DNA of 64,000 bases from contig JBELJZ010000005.1 in the NCBI GenBank assembly GCA_042089915.1, positions 1-64,000 of the forward strand, given 5' to 3'. Both the position numbers and the translations under genes were made by a program. How positions within the stretch are numbered: position 1 is the first letter of the stretch; every line of letters begins with the position of its first letter. The DNA comes from UBA8752 sp002172485 (GTDB lineage: Bacteria > Bacteroidota > Bacteroidia > Flavobacteriales_D > Sanyastnellaceae). The notes beneath the pieces are model-generated. The model was not told the DNA's origin, ran no database searches, and saw only the letters and a list, made by a program, of their open reading frames with translations. This document shows, piece after piece, positions 52,281 through 60,747 of this stretch.

Positions 52281-53630
52281 TTGTCTGATTTTCATTCGCT
52301 CGGATTGAGCGATCCCATCATGCGGGCACTCGTACCTCTGGGTTACGAGACCCCCACCCCCATTCAAGCCCAGGCCATCCCCTACGTCCTCGACGGACGG
52401 GACGTTCTTGGCGTCGCCCAAACGGGCACCGGCAAGACCGCGGCCTTCTCCCTTCCGATGCTCCATCGGCTGGCCGCACAACCCCGGCGCGAGAATCGCC
52501 GAGTGATCCGAGCGCTCATTCTGAGTCCGACCCGTGAATTGTCCGCCCAGATCGGGGACAGCATCAGGGACTACAGCCCCCACCTCAAGGTCTATCACAC
52601 CGTCATCTTCGGCGGTGTCAAACAAGGCAAGCAAGTCGCTGCGCTCCAGCGGGGTGTGGACATCGTCGTGGCCACACCGGGACGCCTGCTGGACCTCATC
52701 GACCAGGGCTACATCCGCCTGGACCACCTCGAATACTTCGTGCTGGACGAGGCGGACACCATGTTGGACATGGGCTTCATCCACGACATCCGGAAGGTCA
52801 TCAAGCTCCTACCACCCAAGCGTCAGTCCTTGTTTTTCTCGGCCACCATGCCGCAGAACATTCAAGAGTTGGCCGACACCATCCTGATCGACCCCGTTAC
52901 GGTGGAAGTCGAGCGGCGCAGCAGTGCAGCGGAAACTGTCGAACAGAAAGTCTACTTCGTCCGGCAAGCCGAGAAGAAGCACCTGCTCGTCGATGTTCTG
53001 ACGGCACCGGATGTGACGAGCGCACTCGTTTTCACACGGACCAAATACGGAGCGGACAAATTGGTCCGGCACCTGCGCAAACAAGGTGTCCGGAGCGAAG
53101 CCATCCACGGCAACAAGAGCCAACCCCAGCGAGAAAAGGCGATGAATGCCTTCAAGCGAGGTGACCTCGGTGTGCTCGTGGCCACCGACATCGCAGCCCG
53201 CGGCATCGACGTGGATGAGCTCAGCCACGTCGTCAACTTCGAAATCCCGAACATTCCGGAGACCTACGTGCACCGGATCGGCCGCACCGGCCGCGCGGGA
53301 GCAGAAGGCATCGCCATCTCCTTTTGCAACGAGGAAGACGAACGGACCTACCTCCGTGACATCCAACGCCTGATCCGAAAGGAAGTCCCCTTGGATACCG
53401 ACCATGATTACCACAACCCTCTGCCCCCGATTCCGCTGGACTCGGGGCGACCGCAAGGCGGCGGTGGCGGCAAACGCGGCCAAGGCAAGAAGCGACGCCA
53501 CGGCGGGCCCAAACGCGGCCAAGGCCAAGGCGGCCCACGCGGTCGACATGGACAAGGAGGTGGGGGTGGAAACCGGCGGCACAAAGGCCCGGGAAAACCG
53601 TCCTCCAACCGCCGACGCAGCGACTCCTGA
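52281..53630 (+). CDS. DEAD-box RNA helicase, RhlE-like
   Basis: The 449-residue protein has the Q motif (FHSLGLSDPIMRALVPLGYE, followed by TPTPIQ), AQTGTGKT, PTREL, TPGR, DEAD, SAT, ATDIAARGIDV and HRIGRTGRAG. The C-terminal 60 residues are Gly/Arg/Lys/Gln-rich, with repeated GQG and RHG patterns, and likely bind RNA. It is close to RhlE, which remodels RNA in ribosome assembly and decay. The start is TTG at 52281, because the Q motif starts at once and the first ATG is too late. It is one of two DEAD-box genes in the window. Confidence 0.92.
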   Translation: MSDFHSLGLSDPIMRALVPLGYETPTPIQAQAIPYVLDGRDVLGVAQTGTGKTAAFSLPMLHRLAAQPRRENRRVIRALILSPTRELSAQIGDSIRDYSPHLKVYHTVIFGGVKQGKQVAALQRGVDIVVATPGRLLDLIDQGYIRLDHLEYFVLDEADTMLDMGFIHDIRKVIKLLPPKRQSLFFSATMPQNIQELADTILIDPVTVEVERRSSAAETVEQKVYFVRQAEKKHLLVDVLTAPDVTSALVFTRTKYGADKLVRHLRKQGVRSEAIHGNKSQPQREKAMNAFKRGDLGVLVATDIAARGIDVDELSHVVNFEIPNIPETYVHRIGRTGRAGAEGIAISFCNEEDERTYLRDIQRLIRKEVPLDTDHDYHNPLPPIPLDSGRPQGGGGGKRGQGKKRRHGGPKRGQGQGGPRGRHGQGGGGGNRRHKGPGKPSSNRRRSDS

Positions 53631-53737
53631 ACCCGGAAATCCAAGCTCACCGAGTCCAGCACAACCTGAACCCGGCATTGCTCGACTTCTGAGAGGTCCG
53701 CGTAACCTGTGTGGCGCAACGCGCGCAGGAACCGCCC

Positions 53738-53745
53738 TAGCTTTG
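53738..53745 (+). promoter_or_regulatory. -7 element of the SulP gene
   Basis: TAGCTTTG matches TAnnTTTG exactly and lies five bases before the GTG start at 53751. Confidence 0.6.
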
Positions 53746-53750
53746 CTGAT

Positions 53751-55463
53751 GTGAAGCGCCTCTTCCCCATTCTTCAGTGGCTCCCGGGCTACAGCCGGCA
53801 AGACTTCGCGGGCGACCTCCCCGCCGGACTTGCCGTTGGGGTGATGCTCGTACCCCAAGGGATGGCCTACGCCTTGATTGCCGGACTGCCGGTGGTTTAC
53901 GGCCTGTATGCCGCTTTGGTGCCCCAGGTGATGTACGCGTTGATGGGCACCTCCCGCTCCCTGGCCGTCGGCCCCGTCGCCATGGACTCGTTGCTCGTGG
54001 CCTCCGGATTGGCCGGCATGGCCATGGTGGGATCCGAGCGCTACATCGAGCTGGCCTTGTTTCTGGCGCTCATCATGGGCGCGGTGCAATTCGCGATGGG
54101 CACGTTTCGCCTCGGCTTCCTGTCCGACTTTCTTTCCCGCCCCGTCATCAGTGGCTTCACCAGTGCGGCTGCGCTGATCATCGGCTTCAACCAGCTGGGC
54201 AACCTGCTCGGCATCGAGGTGATCCGCTCTGCACAGCTACATGAACTCGCATCCAGTGCCCTGCACAATCTAGGCGACGCGCACCTGCCCACCGTGGGCA
54301 TCAGCGTCGCATCCATGGCTACCCTGGTGTTGCTCAAGCGAAAGGCGCCCCGCGTTCCTGGCGCTCTGATTGTGGTTGTCTTCGGCATCGCCGCTGTTGC
54401 CTTCGACTGGATCGCCACCCGAACCGTGGGCGCCGTCCCGTCCGGACTGCCCCATTTTCAAGCCCCGACCTTGACCGGAGAGGACGTGCGCACCTTGTTT
54501 CCTGTGGCAGTCACCATGGCCATCGTCGCTTTCGTGGAGGCCTTCAGTGTGGCCAAGTCCTTGGCCCAAGCGGCCACGGACCACGAGGTGGATGCCAATC
54601 AGGAATTGCGGGCATTGGGTGCGTCCAATATCCTCGGCTCGATGTTCGGTGCCTACCCCACGACCGGCGGCTTCTCGAGAACGGCTGTCAACCACCGGAG
54701 TGGAGCCCGAACGGGCATCAGCGCCCTCATCTCCGCCGCGGTCGTAGCGCTGACCTTGACCTTTCTAACCGACCTCTTCGAGTTTCTGCCCAAGGCCGTG
54801 CTCGGCGCCATCATCGCCGTCGCTGTCGCCGGATTGGTCGATTTCGCCTACTTCAGGAAGCTTTGGAGAACGCACCGGGACGAAGCCTTGCTGCTCCTCG
54901 TCACCTTCTTTTTCACTGCCTTCACCGGCATGGTCGCCGGAATCGCGATCGGCGTGTCCCTGAGCTTGATCCTCACCTTGTACCGGACCTCCCGTCCCCA
55001 CGCGGCCGAGCTGGGCTGGATCGAAGGGGTGTACCGCAATCTGAATCGGTTTCCGAGCGCCATGAAAGCCCCGGGACAATTGCTCATTCGCTACGATGGT
55101 CCGTTGAATTATGCGAGCCAATCCCACTTCAAGGACTATCTGCTCAGCCGAATCGCCATCCGCGAAGAAGAAGGAGACCCCATCCGCCGGGTGGTGCTGA
55201 ACGCCAAATCCATCCCGTACGTGGACGCCTCGGCATCAGCCATGTTGGAGGACCTTCTCGACATCTTCGAGGCCAATGGCATTCAACTGGCCTGCGCAGG
55301 CGCCATCGGGCCCGTCCGTGACCGGCTCAACAAGTCCGGATTGATGCAGCGCATCGGGGAGTCCAACTTCCACACCGAGCTGGCCTACGCCATGGGGGAA
55401 ATCGACCCCAAAGCCAACGAGTCCGACATCGCTCTTCAAACCTTCCAGCCCGACGGCGATTGA
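53751..55463 (+). CDS. SulP-family inorganic anion transporter with STAS domain
   Basis: The 570-residue protein has about twelve membrane helices with GVMLVPQGMAYA near residue 34 and SRPVISGFTSAAALIIGFNQ near 132, both SulP signatures. A C-terminal STAS domain (about 440-560) reads VVLNAKSIPYVDASASAMLE. It takes up sulfate or another anion, or bicarbonate with sodium, through the inner membrane. GTG at 53751 is preferred because of the TAGCTTTG five bases before it; GTG at 53709 is an alternative. Proximity to cysC/D/N suggests sulfate, but this is inference. Confidence 0.9.
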   Translation: MKRLFPILQWLPGYSRQDFAGDLPAGLAVGVMLVPQGMAYALIAGLPVVYGLYAALVPQVMYALMGTSRSLAVGPVAMDSLLVASGLAGMAMVGSERYIELALFLALIMGAVQFAMGTFRLGFLSDFLSRPVISGFTSAAALIIGFNQLGNLLGIEVIRSAQLHELASSALHNLGDAHLPTVGISVASMATLVLLKRKAPRVPGALIVVVFGIAAVAFDWIATRTVGAVPSGLPHFQAPTLTGEDVRTLFPVAVTMAIVAFVEAFSVAKSLAQAATDHEVDANQELRALGASNILGSMFGAYPTTGGFSRTAVNHRSGARTGISALISAAVVALTLTFLTDLFEFLPKAVLGAIIAVAVAGLVDFAYFRKLWRTHRDEALLLLVTFFFTAFTGMVAGIAIGVSLSLILTLYRTSRPHAAELGWIEGVYRNLNRFPSAMKAPGQLLIRYDGPLNYASQSHFKDYLLSRIAIREEEGDPIRRVVLNAKSIPYVDASASAMLEDLLDIFEANGIQLACAGAIGPVRDRLNKSGLMQRIGESNFHTELAYAMGEIDPKANESDIALQTFQPDGD

Positions 55464-55489
55464 CCCCATTTTTCCGACCTTGCAACGAC

Positions 55490-56899
55490 ATGAAAATCGA
55501 ACAGATTTACACCGGGTGCCTCGCCCAAGGGGCGTATTACATCGAGTGCTGTGACGAAGCCGTCGTCATCGACCCGCTCCGCGAGGTTCAGCCCTACCTC
55601 GACCGTGCTGAAGCGGGTGGAAAGAAGATCAAGTACATCTTCGAGACCCACTTCCACGCCGACTTTGTTTCCGGTCACGTCACCCTGTCCGAGAAGACCG
55701 GCGCACCCATCGTGTTCGGCCCCAATGCCAACCCCAGCTTCGACGCGCACATCGCGACGGATGGGGAAGTCTTCAAGGTGGGCAAGGTGACCATTGAGGT
55801 CCTGCACACCCCGGGACACACCATGGAATCCACCACCTATCTGCTCCGCGACAAGGAAGGAAAGCCCCACGCCATCTTCACCGGTGACACGCTCTTCCTC
55901 GGCGATGTGGGGCGGCCGGACCTGGCCCAGAAGGGTGCGGACATGACGCAGGAGGACCTCGCGGGTATATTGTACGACAGCCTGCGGAACAAGATCATGA
56001 CCCTGCCGGATGACGTCATTGTTTACCCCGGACATGGTGCAGGCTCGGCGTGCGGTAAGAACATGAGCAGTGAAACGGTCGGCTCCGTCGGCGACCAGAA
56101 GGCCACCAACTATGCCCTCCGCGCGAACATGACCAAGGACGAATTCGTCGCTGAAGTCACGGACGGACTGCTTCCCCCACCCGCTTACTTCCCGATGAAT
56201 GTCAAGCTGAACAAGGAGGGCTACGCGCCCATCGACGACGTTCTTGCAACCGGCACGCGAGGCCTCTCCCCCGAGGCGTTCGACGCTGCCGCCAATGAAA
56301 CGGGCGCTGTGATCCTCGACGTGCGGGACAAGGCCGCCTTCCATGAGGCCCATGTGCCCCGCAGCACCTTCATCGGGCTCGACGGCAGTTTCGCCCCTTG
56401 GGTCGGCACCATGATCGTGGACGTCGCCCAGCCCATTCTCCTCGTCTGTGAAACCAACCAGGTCGAAGAAGCCGTGACCCGACTGTCCCGCGTCGGCTTT
56501 GATCAAGTCCTCGGCCACCTCGAAGGCGGCATCGAAGCCTGGAAGGCCGCCGGAAAGGAGGTGGACGCCATCACCTCGGTGTCGGCAGGAGAATTCGCCG
56601 CGAAACAAAAGCAGGGCGACCTGCACGTCATCGACGTGCGCAAACCCGGTGAGTACGCCTCAGAGCATGTGATCGACGCGGAGACCATCCCGTTGGCCGA
56701 CTTGAACGCGCACTTGGCCGCCATCCCCAAGGACGCCCCATTCTACCTCCACTGCCAGACCGGATACCGCTCCCTCATCGCGAGCAGCATTCTGAAGGCC
56801 CGTGGCTATCACAACGGCATCGACATCCAAGGCGGCTTCGAAGCCATCCGTGAGACGGATGCCACGGTCAGCGACTGGGTCTGCCCATCGACACTCTGA
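55490..56899 (+). CDS. metallo-beta-lactamase fold protein with two rhodanese domains
   Basis: The 469-residue protein has an N-terminal metallo-beta-lactamase domain (about 1-250) with THFHADFVSGH, HTPGHTMES, FTGDTLFLGDVGRPDL and YPGHGAGS. It resembles persulfide dioxygenase (ETHE1/CstB-like) but has the Asp-Phe form of the metal motif. Two rhodanese domains follow: about 270-365 with CETNQVEEA and 375-465 with CQTGYRS, each with its active-site Cys. It may oxidise or transfer sulfane sulfur from persulfides in the cytoplasm. ATG at 55490 is chosen over TTG at 55460. It lies 26 bases downstream of the SulP gene. Confidence 0.9.
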   Translation: MKIEQIYTGCLAQGAYYIECCDEAVVIDPLREVQPYLDRAEAGGKKIKYIFETHFHADFVSGHVTLSEKTGAPIVFGPNANPSFDAHIATDGEVFKVGKVTIEVLHTPGHTMESTTYLLRDKEGKPHAIFTGDTLFLGDVGRPDLAQKGADMTQEDLAGILYDSLRNKIMTLPDDVIVYPGHGAGSACGKNMSSETVGSVGDQKATNYALRANMTKDEFVAEVTDGLLPPPAYFPMNVKLNKEGYAPIDDVLATGTRGLSPEAFDAAANETGAVILDVRDKAAFHEAHVPRSTFIGLDGSFAPWVGTMIVDVAQPILLVCETNQVEEAVTRLSRVGFDQVLGHLEGGIEAWKAAGKEVDAITSVSAGEFAAKQKQGDLHVIDVRKPGEYASEHVIDAETIPLADLNAHLAAIPKDAPFYLHCQTGYRSLIASSILKARGYHNGIDIQGGFEAIRETDATVSDWVCPSTL

Positions 56900-56926
56900 C
56901 CGATTGGTCAATCCACTCCGGTGCGC

Positions 56927-56934
56927 TAATTTTG
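56927..56934 (+). promoter_or_regulatory. -7 element of tRNA-Leu (CAG)
   Basis: TAATTTTG matches TAnnTTTG exactly and is followed by GCGCCCC, as before tRNA-Lys. An ATTG lies about 20 bases upstream. Confidence 0.65.
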
Positions 56935-56964
56935 CGCCCCTTCCCGGAGAAGTTCGGGTGTCAC

Positions 56965-57046
56965 ACCCAGGTGGCGAAATTGGTAGACGCGCAGTCTTCA
57001 GGCGGCTGTGCCTTCGGGCGTGCTGGTTCGAGTCCAGTTCTGGGTA
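56965..57046 (+). tRNA. tRNA-Leu (CAG anticodon), CCA not encoded
   Basis: ACCCAGG pairs with TCTGGGT (one G-U pair). CAGTC/GGCTG enclose TTCAGGC, giving anticodon CAG (Leu CTG). A long variable arm with CCTTCGGG follows and the T-loop is TTCGAGT. After discriminator A the sequence is CTT, so CCA must be added by the nucleotidyltransferase. Confidence 0.95.
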
Positions 57047-57050
57047 CTTC

Positions 57051-57088
57051 AAGGCCGTTCCTCGGATGAGGGGCGGCCTTCTTTTTTG
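57051..57088 (+). terminator. terminator of tRNA-Leu (CAG)
   Basis: AAGGCCG and CGGCCTT form the outer stem, and CCTC/GAGG form an inner one, followed by CTTTTTTGG. It starts five bases after the tRNA. Confidence 0.88.
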
Positions 57089-57152
57089 GCCCTATCAGAA
57101 TGTGCTGACGTATCCCTGGTGGCCCCTGCTTCGTAAGGGCACCATGCACTTG

Positions 57153-57590
57153 ATGAAACCCCTCACGTTCGCCCTGATCACAATCGGGCTGTTTTCCTGC
57201 ACCCCTGAGACCTACCTCGATCCGATTCCCGGCGGGCCAGACGCCGTGCAAGTCAAACCGGAAACCACCGATGGCCCTGCCGCATTCACCAGCAGCGAAG
57301 TCACATCCGATGCCCTGCCCGACCTGCGCATGGACACCCCCTACAGCTGGACAGGCTGCCATGGCGAAGGGCGCATGACCTTCCGTGCAGATTCCACCAT
57401 GACGTGGGACATCGACGGCCAGGTGTTCGACTCCCCCTATCTGCTCGACAAGAGCGGTGATGTGGAGCGTCTCTACCCTGGATGCAGTGAAGGCTGCGAA
57501 GAGATGATCGCCTACCGGTATGACGACACCGAGAAAGCGTGGCGCCAGTGGGACGGGTTCTGCTGGTACGACCTGAAGCTCGTCCCCTGA
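57153..57590 (+). CDS. small lipoprotein of unknown function
   Basis: The 145-residue product starts MKPLTFALITIGLFSC, a lipobox with Cys16. An ATG three codons earlier at 57144 is an alternative. The mature part has an acidic, Pro-rich start and then a beta-rich domain with six Cys residues (GCHGEGRMTF, GCSEGCEEMIAY, FCWYDLKLV), probably disulfide-bonded. No family was recognised. It follows the tRNA terminator and converges with cysN, ten bases apart. Confidence 0.7.
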   Translation: MKPLTFALITIGLFSCTPETYLDPIPGGPDAVQVKPETTDGPAAFTSSEVTSDALPDLRMDTPYSWTGCHGEGRMTFRADSTMTWDIDGQVFDSPYLLDKSGDVERLYPGCSEGCEEMIAYRYDDTEKAWRQWDGFCWYDLKLVP

Positions 57591-57600
57591 AGCCACAACG

Positions 57601-58851
57601 TCAGAGGTACACGACGCCGGCTGCGACCGTCAGGCGGGTTCCCGGATCGACCAGGATGAAGGAGCCCGTTGTGCGGTTGCGGCGGTAGTCGTCCACCAGC
57701 AAGGGGGCCGCCGTGCGGATGCGCACCCGGGCGATGTCGTTCATGCCGATTTCCACATCGTCCTCAATGCGGTGGAGCGTGTTGATGTCGAGCTTGTAGA
57801 CGACCTCCTTGACAACGGCCTTGGCTTCCCTTGAAGTGTGGCGCACTTCGAACCGGGTGCCCGGCCGCATGGGCTGTTCGGACAACCAGCAAATGCGGGC
57901 GTCCAGATCCTGAATGCTGTCCGGCTGGTTGTTCTCGCGAACGAGCATGTCGCCACGGCTAAGGTCGATGTCATCCCCGAGGGTCATGACGACACTCTGT
58001 GGCGGAAAAGCCTTGCCCAACTGCTTGTCGCCGATGGCGATGGAGGTCACCGTGCTGCTCAAGCCGCTCGGCAGGGCGACCACCTCGTCGCCCACCTTGA
58101 AGACGCCCCCGGCCACGCGGCCGGCATAGCCACGAAAATCGCGGGCGGCATCGGTCTGGGGCCGGATGACGTATTGGACCGGGAATCGGCAATCCTGCAG
58201 ATTGCGGTCGGCCGCGACGTGCACGTGCTCGAGGTGGTGAAGCAGGGTCGGCCCGTCGTACCAGGCCATGTGCTCGGACCGGTCCACCACATTGTCCCCT
58301 TGCAAGGCGCTGATCGGGATGAACTTGATGTCCGGAATGTCGAGCCGGCTGGAGAAACTGCGGAAAGCATCCACAATGTCGTCGTAGCGCTCCTGGCTCC
58401 ATTCCACGAGGTCCATCTTGTTGACGCAGACCACCATGTGCTTGATGCCCAGGAGGTGCGTGATGAAACTGTGGCGGTGCGTCTGCTCCAACAATCCGGC
58501 GCGCGCATCGACCAGGATGATGGCGAGGTCAGCCGAAGAGGCGCCCGTCACCATGTTGCGGGTGTATTGGATGTGGCCCGGTGCGTCGGCGATGATGAAC
58601 TTGCGGCGGGGCGTGGCGAAGTAGCGGTAGGCCACATCGATGGTGATGCCCTGCTCGCGCTCGGCACGGAGGCCGTCCGTGAGAAGGGAGAGGTCGGCCC
58701 CGTCCGTGCCGCGCTGCGTCGACGCCTGCTCAATGGATTCGAGCTGGTCCTCGAAGATGGTCTTGCTGTCGTACAACAGGCGGCCGATCAACGTGCTCTT
58801 GCCGTCGTCGACGCTGCCTGCCGTGATGAAGCGGAGAAGTCCTTGTTCCAT
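57601..58851 (-). CDS. cysN: sulfate adenylyltransferase subunit 1 (GTPase)
   Basis: The 416-residue protein is an EF-Tu-like GTPase: GSVDDGKSTLIGRLLYDSK (G1), the switch region GITIDVAYRYF, DAPGHIQYTRNM (G3) and NKMDLVEW (G4), followed by two beta-barrel domains. With CysD it makes adenosine 5'-phosphosulfate (APS) from sulfate and ATP, driven by GTP hydrolysis. It lacks the APS-kinase fusion seen in NodQ-type proteins, which fits the separate cysC at 60002. It is the last gene of the cysC-DUF2061-cysD-cysN unit. Confidence 0.95.
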   Translation of the reverse strand: MEQGLLRFITAGSVDDGKSTLIGRLLYDSKTIFEDQLESIEQASTQRGTDGADLSLLTDGLRAEREQGITIDVAYRYFATPRRKFIIADAPGHIQYTRNMVTGASSADLAIILVDARAGLLEQTHRHSFITHLLGIKHMVVCVNKMDLVEWSQERYDDIVDAFRSFSSRLDIPDIKFIPISALQGDNVVDRSEHMAWYDGPTLLHHLEHVHVAADRNLQDCRFPVQYVIRPQTDAARDFRGYAGRVAGGVFKVGDEVVALPSGLSSTVTSIAIGDKQLGKAFPPQSVVMTLGDDIDLSRGDMLVRENNQPDSIQDLDARICWLSEQPMRPGTRFEVRHTSREAKAVVKEVVYKLDINTLHRIEDDVEIGMNDIARVRIRTAAPLLVDDYRRNRTTGSFILVDPGTRLTVAAGVVYL

Positions 58852-58871
58852 GTGTCTCGGGTCGTTTTCGC

Positions 58872-59777
58872 TCAGAAGTAACCCTCCTTCTTGCGGTCTT
58901 CCATGGCCGACTGGCTGCGCTTGTCGTCCATGCGGCCACCGCGCTCCGTCTTTCGGGCTGCGGCCACCTCGCCGATGATCTTCTCGAGCGTGTCAGCATC
59001 GCTCTCCACGGCCCCCGTGATGGTCAGGTCGCCAAGGGTCCGGAAGCGAACTTGCAGCTTCTCCGGCTTCTCGTCAGGGCGGAGATTCAGGTACTCACTG
59101 TGGGCCAAAATCTGGCCGTTTCGGCGGACCACCTCGCGCTCGTGAGCGAAGTAGAGGCTGGGGATGTCGATGTTCTCCCGCAGGATGTAGTTCCAGATGT
59201 CCAACTCCGTCCAGTTGTTGAGCGGGAAGACCCGGAAATGCTCGCCGGGCTGGTGCTTTCCATTGTACAGGTCCCAGAGTTCCGGACGTTGGTTCTTCGG
59301 GTCCCACTGGCTGAAGTCGTCGCGGTGGCTGAAGAATCGCTCCTTGGCGCGGGCCTTCTCCTCGTCGCGCCGGGCTCCGCCCACACAGGCGTCGAACTGA
59401 TGCGCCTCGATGGTGGAAATCAGCGCGGGGGTCTGGATGCGGTTGCGGGAGGCGTTGAACCCACTCTCCTCCATCACCTCACCCCGGTCAATCAACTCTT
59501 GCACGCTGCCCACGATGAGCTGCACGCCGAGCTTGTCGACCAAGTCGTCCCGGAACTGCATGGTCTCCGGGAAATTGTGGCCGGTGTCAATGTGGACCAA
59601 CGGCATGGGGATGCGCGCAGGCGCAAAGGCCTTCCGCGCGAGGTGGGTGACGCAGATGCTGTCTTTTCCTCCGCTGAACAGGATGGCTGGCCGTTCGAAC
59701 TGGGCCGCCACCTCCCGCAAGACATAGATGCCCTCGGCTTCGAGTTCATCGAGGTGACTCAGGTTGTAATCGCTCAT
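58872..59777 (-). CDS. cysD: sulfate adenylyltransferase subunit 2
   Basis: The 301-residue protein has the PP-loop ILFSGGKDSICV near residue 32, the HIDTGHNFPE segment, GGARRDEEKARAKER near 134 and WNYILRENIDIPSLYFAHER near 190. The C-terminus ends in MEDRKKEGYF, typical of CysD. It uses ATP to adenylate sulfate, together with CysN. The start at 59777 overlaps the stop of the DUF2061 gene as ATGA. The C-terminal gene end is 20 bases from cysN. Confidence 0.95.
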   Translation of the reverse strand: MSDYNLSHLDELEAEGIYVLREVAAQFERPAILFSGGKDSICVTHLARKAFAPARIPMPLVHIDTGHNFPETMQFRDDLVDKLGVQLIVGSVQELIDRGEVMEESGFNASRNRIQTPALISTIEAHQFDACVGGARRDEEKARAKERFFSHRDDFSQWDPKNQRPELWDLYNGKHQPGEHFRVFPLNNWTELDIWNYILRENIDIPSLYFAHEREVVRRNGQILAHSEYLNLRPDEKPEKLQVRFRTLGDLTITGAVESDADTLEKIIGEVAAARKTERGGRMDDKRSQSAMEDRKKEGYF

Positions 59778-59998
59778 GATTCGTTCTTTTTCCGTCCCAG
59801 CATGCCGTAGCGGAACCAGGCGCGCTCGTGGAAATAGTACAGGGCCATCTTGGTGACCATCTCCACACCGCCGACTTGGACGCCGATCCAAGGGTCACCC
59901 GTGACCACCCAACCGATCAACACCGTGTCGATCGTGCCGATGATGCGCCACGTGATCGTCTTGGCGAGGTGCCGTTTTCTGGAGAGCTTCTCGTCCAT
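59774..59998 (-). CDS. DUF2061 membrane protein
   Basis: The 74-residue protein reads KTITWRIIGTIDTVLIGWVV then a second hydrophobic segment and ends YYFHERAWFRYG before a basic tail, matching DUF2061. Such small two-helix proteins are often next to cysD, cysC and cysN genes in Bacteroidota and Proteobacteria, so a role linked to sulfate assimilation or transport is inferred. It is coupled to cysD by an ATGA overlap and lies three bases after the cysC stop. Confidence 0.9.
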   Translation of the reverse strand: MDEKLSRKRHLAKTITWRIIGTIDTVLIGWVVTGDPWIGVQVGGVEMVTKMALYYFHERAWFRYGMLGRKKNES

Positions 59999-60001
59999 GA
60001 C

Positions 60002-60460
60002 TCAGTCTAATCCGGCAAAAGTCCGCACTGCTGCCACACCCGACTCCACCGGACTGTCCGTGGTGTCCAAGTCGAGGTAATCGGATTCCGGTGCCCCATA
60101 CTCGTCGGAATGAAAGTGCTCGCGCCCCCGGACTTCAGTGGTGTGCACGAAGACCTCTTTCACGTTGGTCCGCGCTTTGAATTCTTCCCGCAACCAACGA
60201 AATGGCGCCACAACGGCCACAATGACCACTTGGCCCTGCCGGCTCAAGTACAATGCAATGTCCTGGGCACGGCGGATATTGGCCTCCCGGCCTGCCGCAC
60301 TGTAATCGGCATTGGCAGTCAGCGCCCGAAGGTCATCGCCGTCCACCATGAACACAGGATGACCGGCCTCCTGCAGGTCCGCCTTCAAGGCGCGTCCCAG
60401 GGTGGATTTTCCCGCGCCGGGTTGTCCAGTGATCCAAATGATGGGGCTGCCTTCGGCCAT
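60002..60460 (-). CDS. cysC: adenylylsulfate kinase
   Basis: The 152-residue protein is slightly short for APS kinase and has the P-loop ITGQPGAGKST at residue 9, DGDDLR near 40, and the NIRRAQDIALYLSRQGQVVIVAVVAPFRW stretch in two parts near 60-85. It phosphorylates APS to PAPS. FVHTTEVRGREHFHSDEYG near 105 corresponds to the family's lid region. The start at 60460 is supported by the close TATCTTTA element. It heads the operon with DUF2061, cysD and cysN. Confidence 0.9.
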   Translation of the reverse strand: MAEGSPIIWITGQPGAGKSTLGRALKADLQEAGHPVFMVDGDDLRALTANADYSAAGREANIRRAQDIALYLSRQGQVVIVAVVAPFRWLREEFKARTNVKEVFVHTTEVRGREHFHSDEYGAPESDYLDLDTTDSPVESGVAAVRTFAGLD

Positions 60461-60466
60461 GGCAGG

Positions 60467-60474
60467 TAAAGATA
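60467..60474 (-). promoter_or_regulatory. candidate -7 element of the cys operon
   Basis: TATCTTTA on the minus strand fits TAnnTTTG with one mismatch and lies six bases before the cysC start. Confidence 0.5.
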
Positions 60475-60604
60475 CGGCCTCCTTTGGGCGCATTTCTCGA
60501 CTGGAGCACCGAGGGATGCAGACCGAAATCAAACTTTTTTTTCGCCCCTAAACCATTGATAAACAGCACTTTGTGAGATTCCTGTGGTTTTTTTTTCATC
60601 GGAT

Positions 60605-60718
60605 TGTAACCCCAAGGGACCGGCTGTAGTAAAGAGACATGGTTTTGGTTACAGCCGCTCCCGCAAGGGAACAGGCGATTTGGTGAAACGAAGGGGTCCT
60701 CGAACGCGAGGACCCTTT
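60605..60718 (+). ncRNA. possible structured RNA between cysC and DUF983
   Basis: Three hairpins follow each other. CGGCTGTA (60621-60628) pairs with TACAGCCG (60650-60657); TCCC and GGGA (60659-60670) close a GCAA tetraloop; and a 12-base-pair stem lies at 60691-60718. A TTTG core at 60580-60583 could be part of a promoter on this strand. No known riboswitch consensus was matched, and no open reading frame is likely here. The strand is uncertain: on the other strand it would be the 3' region of DUF983 or a cys-operon leader. This region is otherwise without a gene. Confidence 0.35.
60691..60718. terminator. strong hairpin, likely bidirectional terminator
   Basis: AAGGGGTCCTCG pairs with CGAGGACCCTTT (one G-U pair) around AACG. 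It lies 30 bases after the DUF983 stop, so it can end that transcript, and may also end an RNA on the plus strand. Confidence 0.65.
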
Positions 60719-60747
60719 CCATTTTCAAACGTTTTGTAGTTGCGGCC

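Noticed and set aside
60601..60720. cobalamin riboswitch, suggested by AAGGGAA and GGTGAAA
   Set aside because: The CCCGCxACTG element does not follow in the required order and no cobalamin-related gene is next to it.
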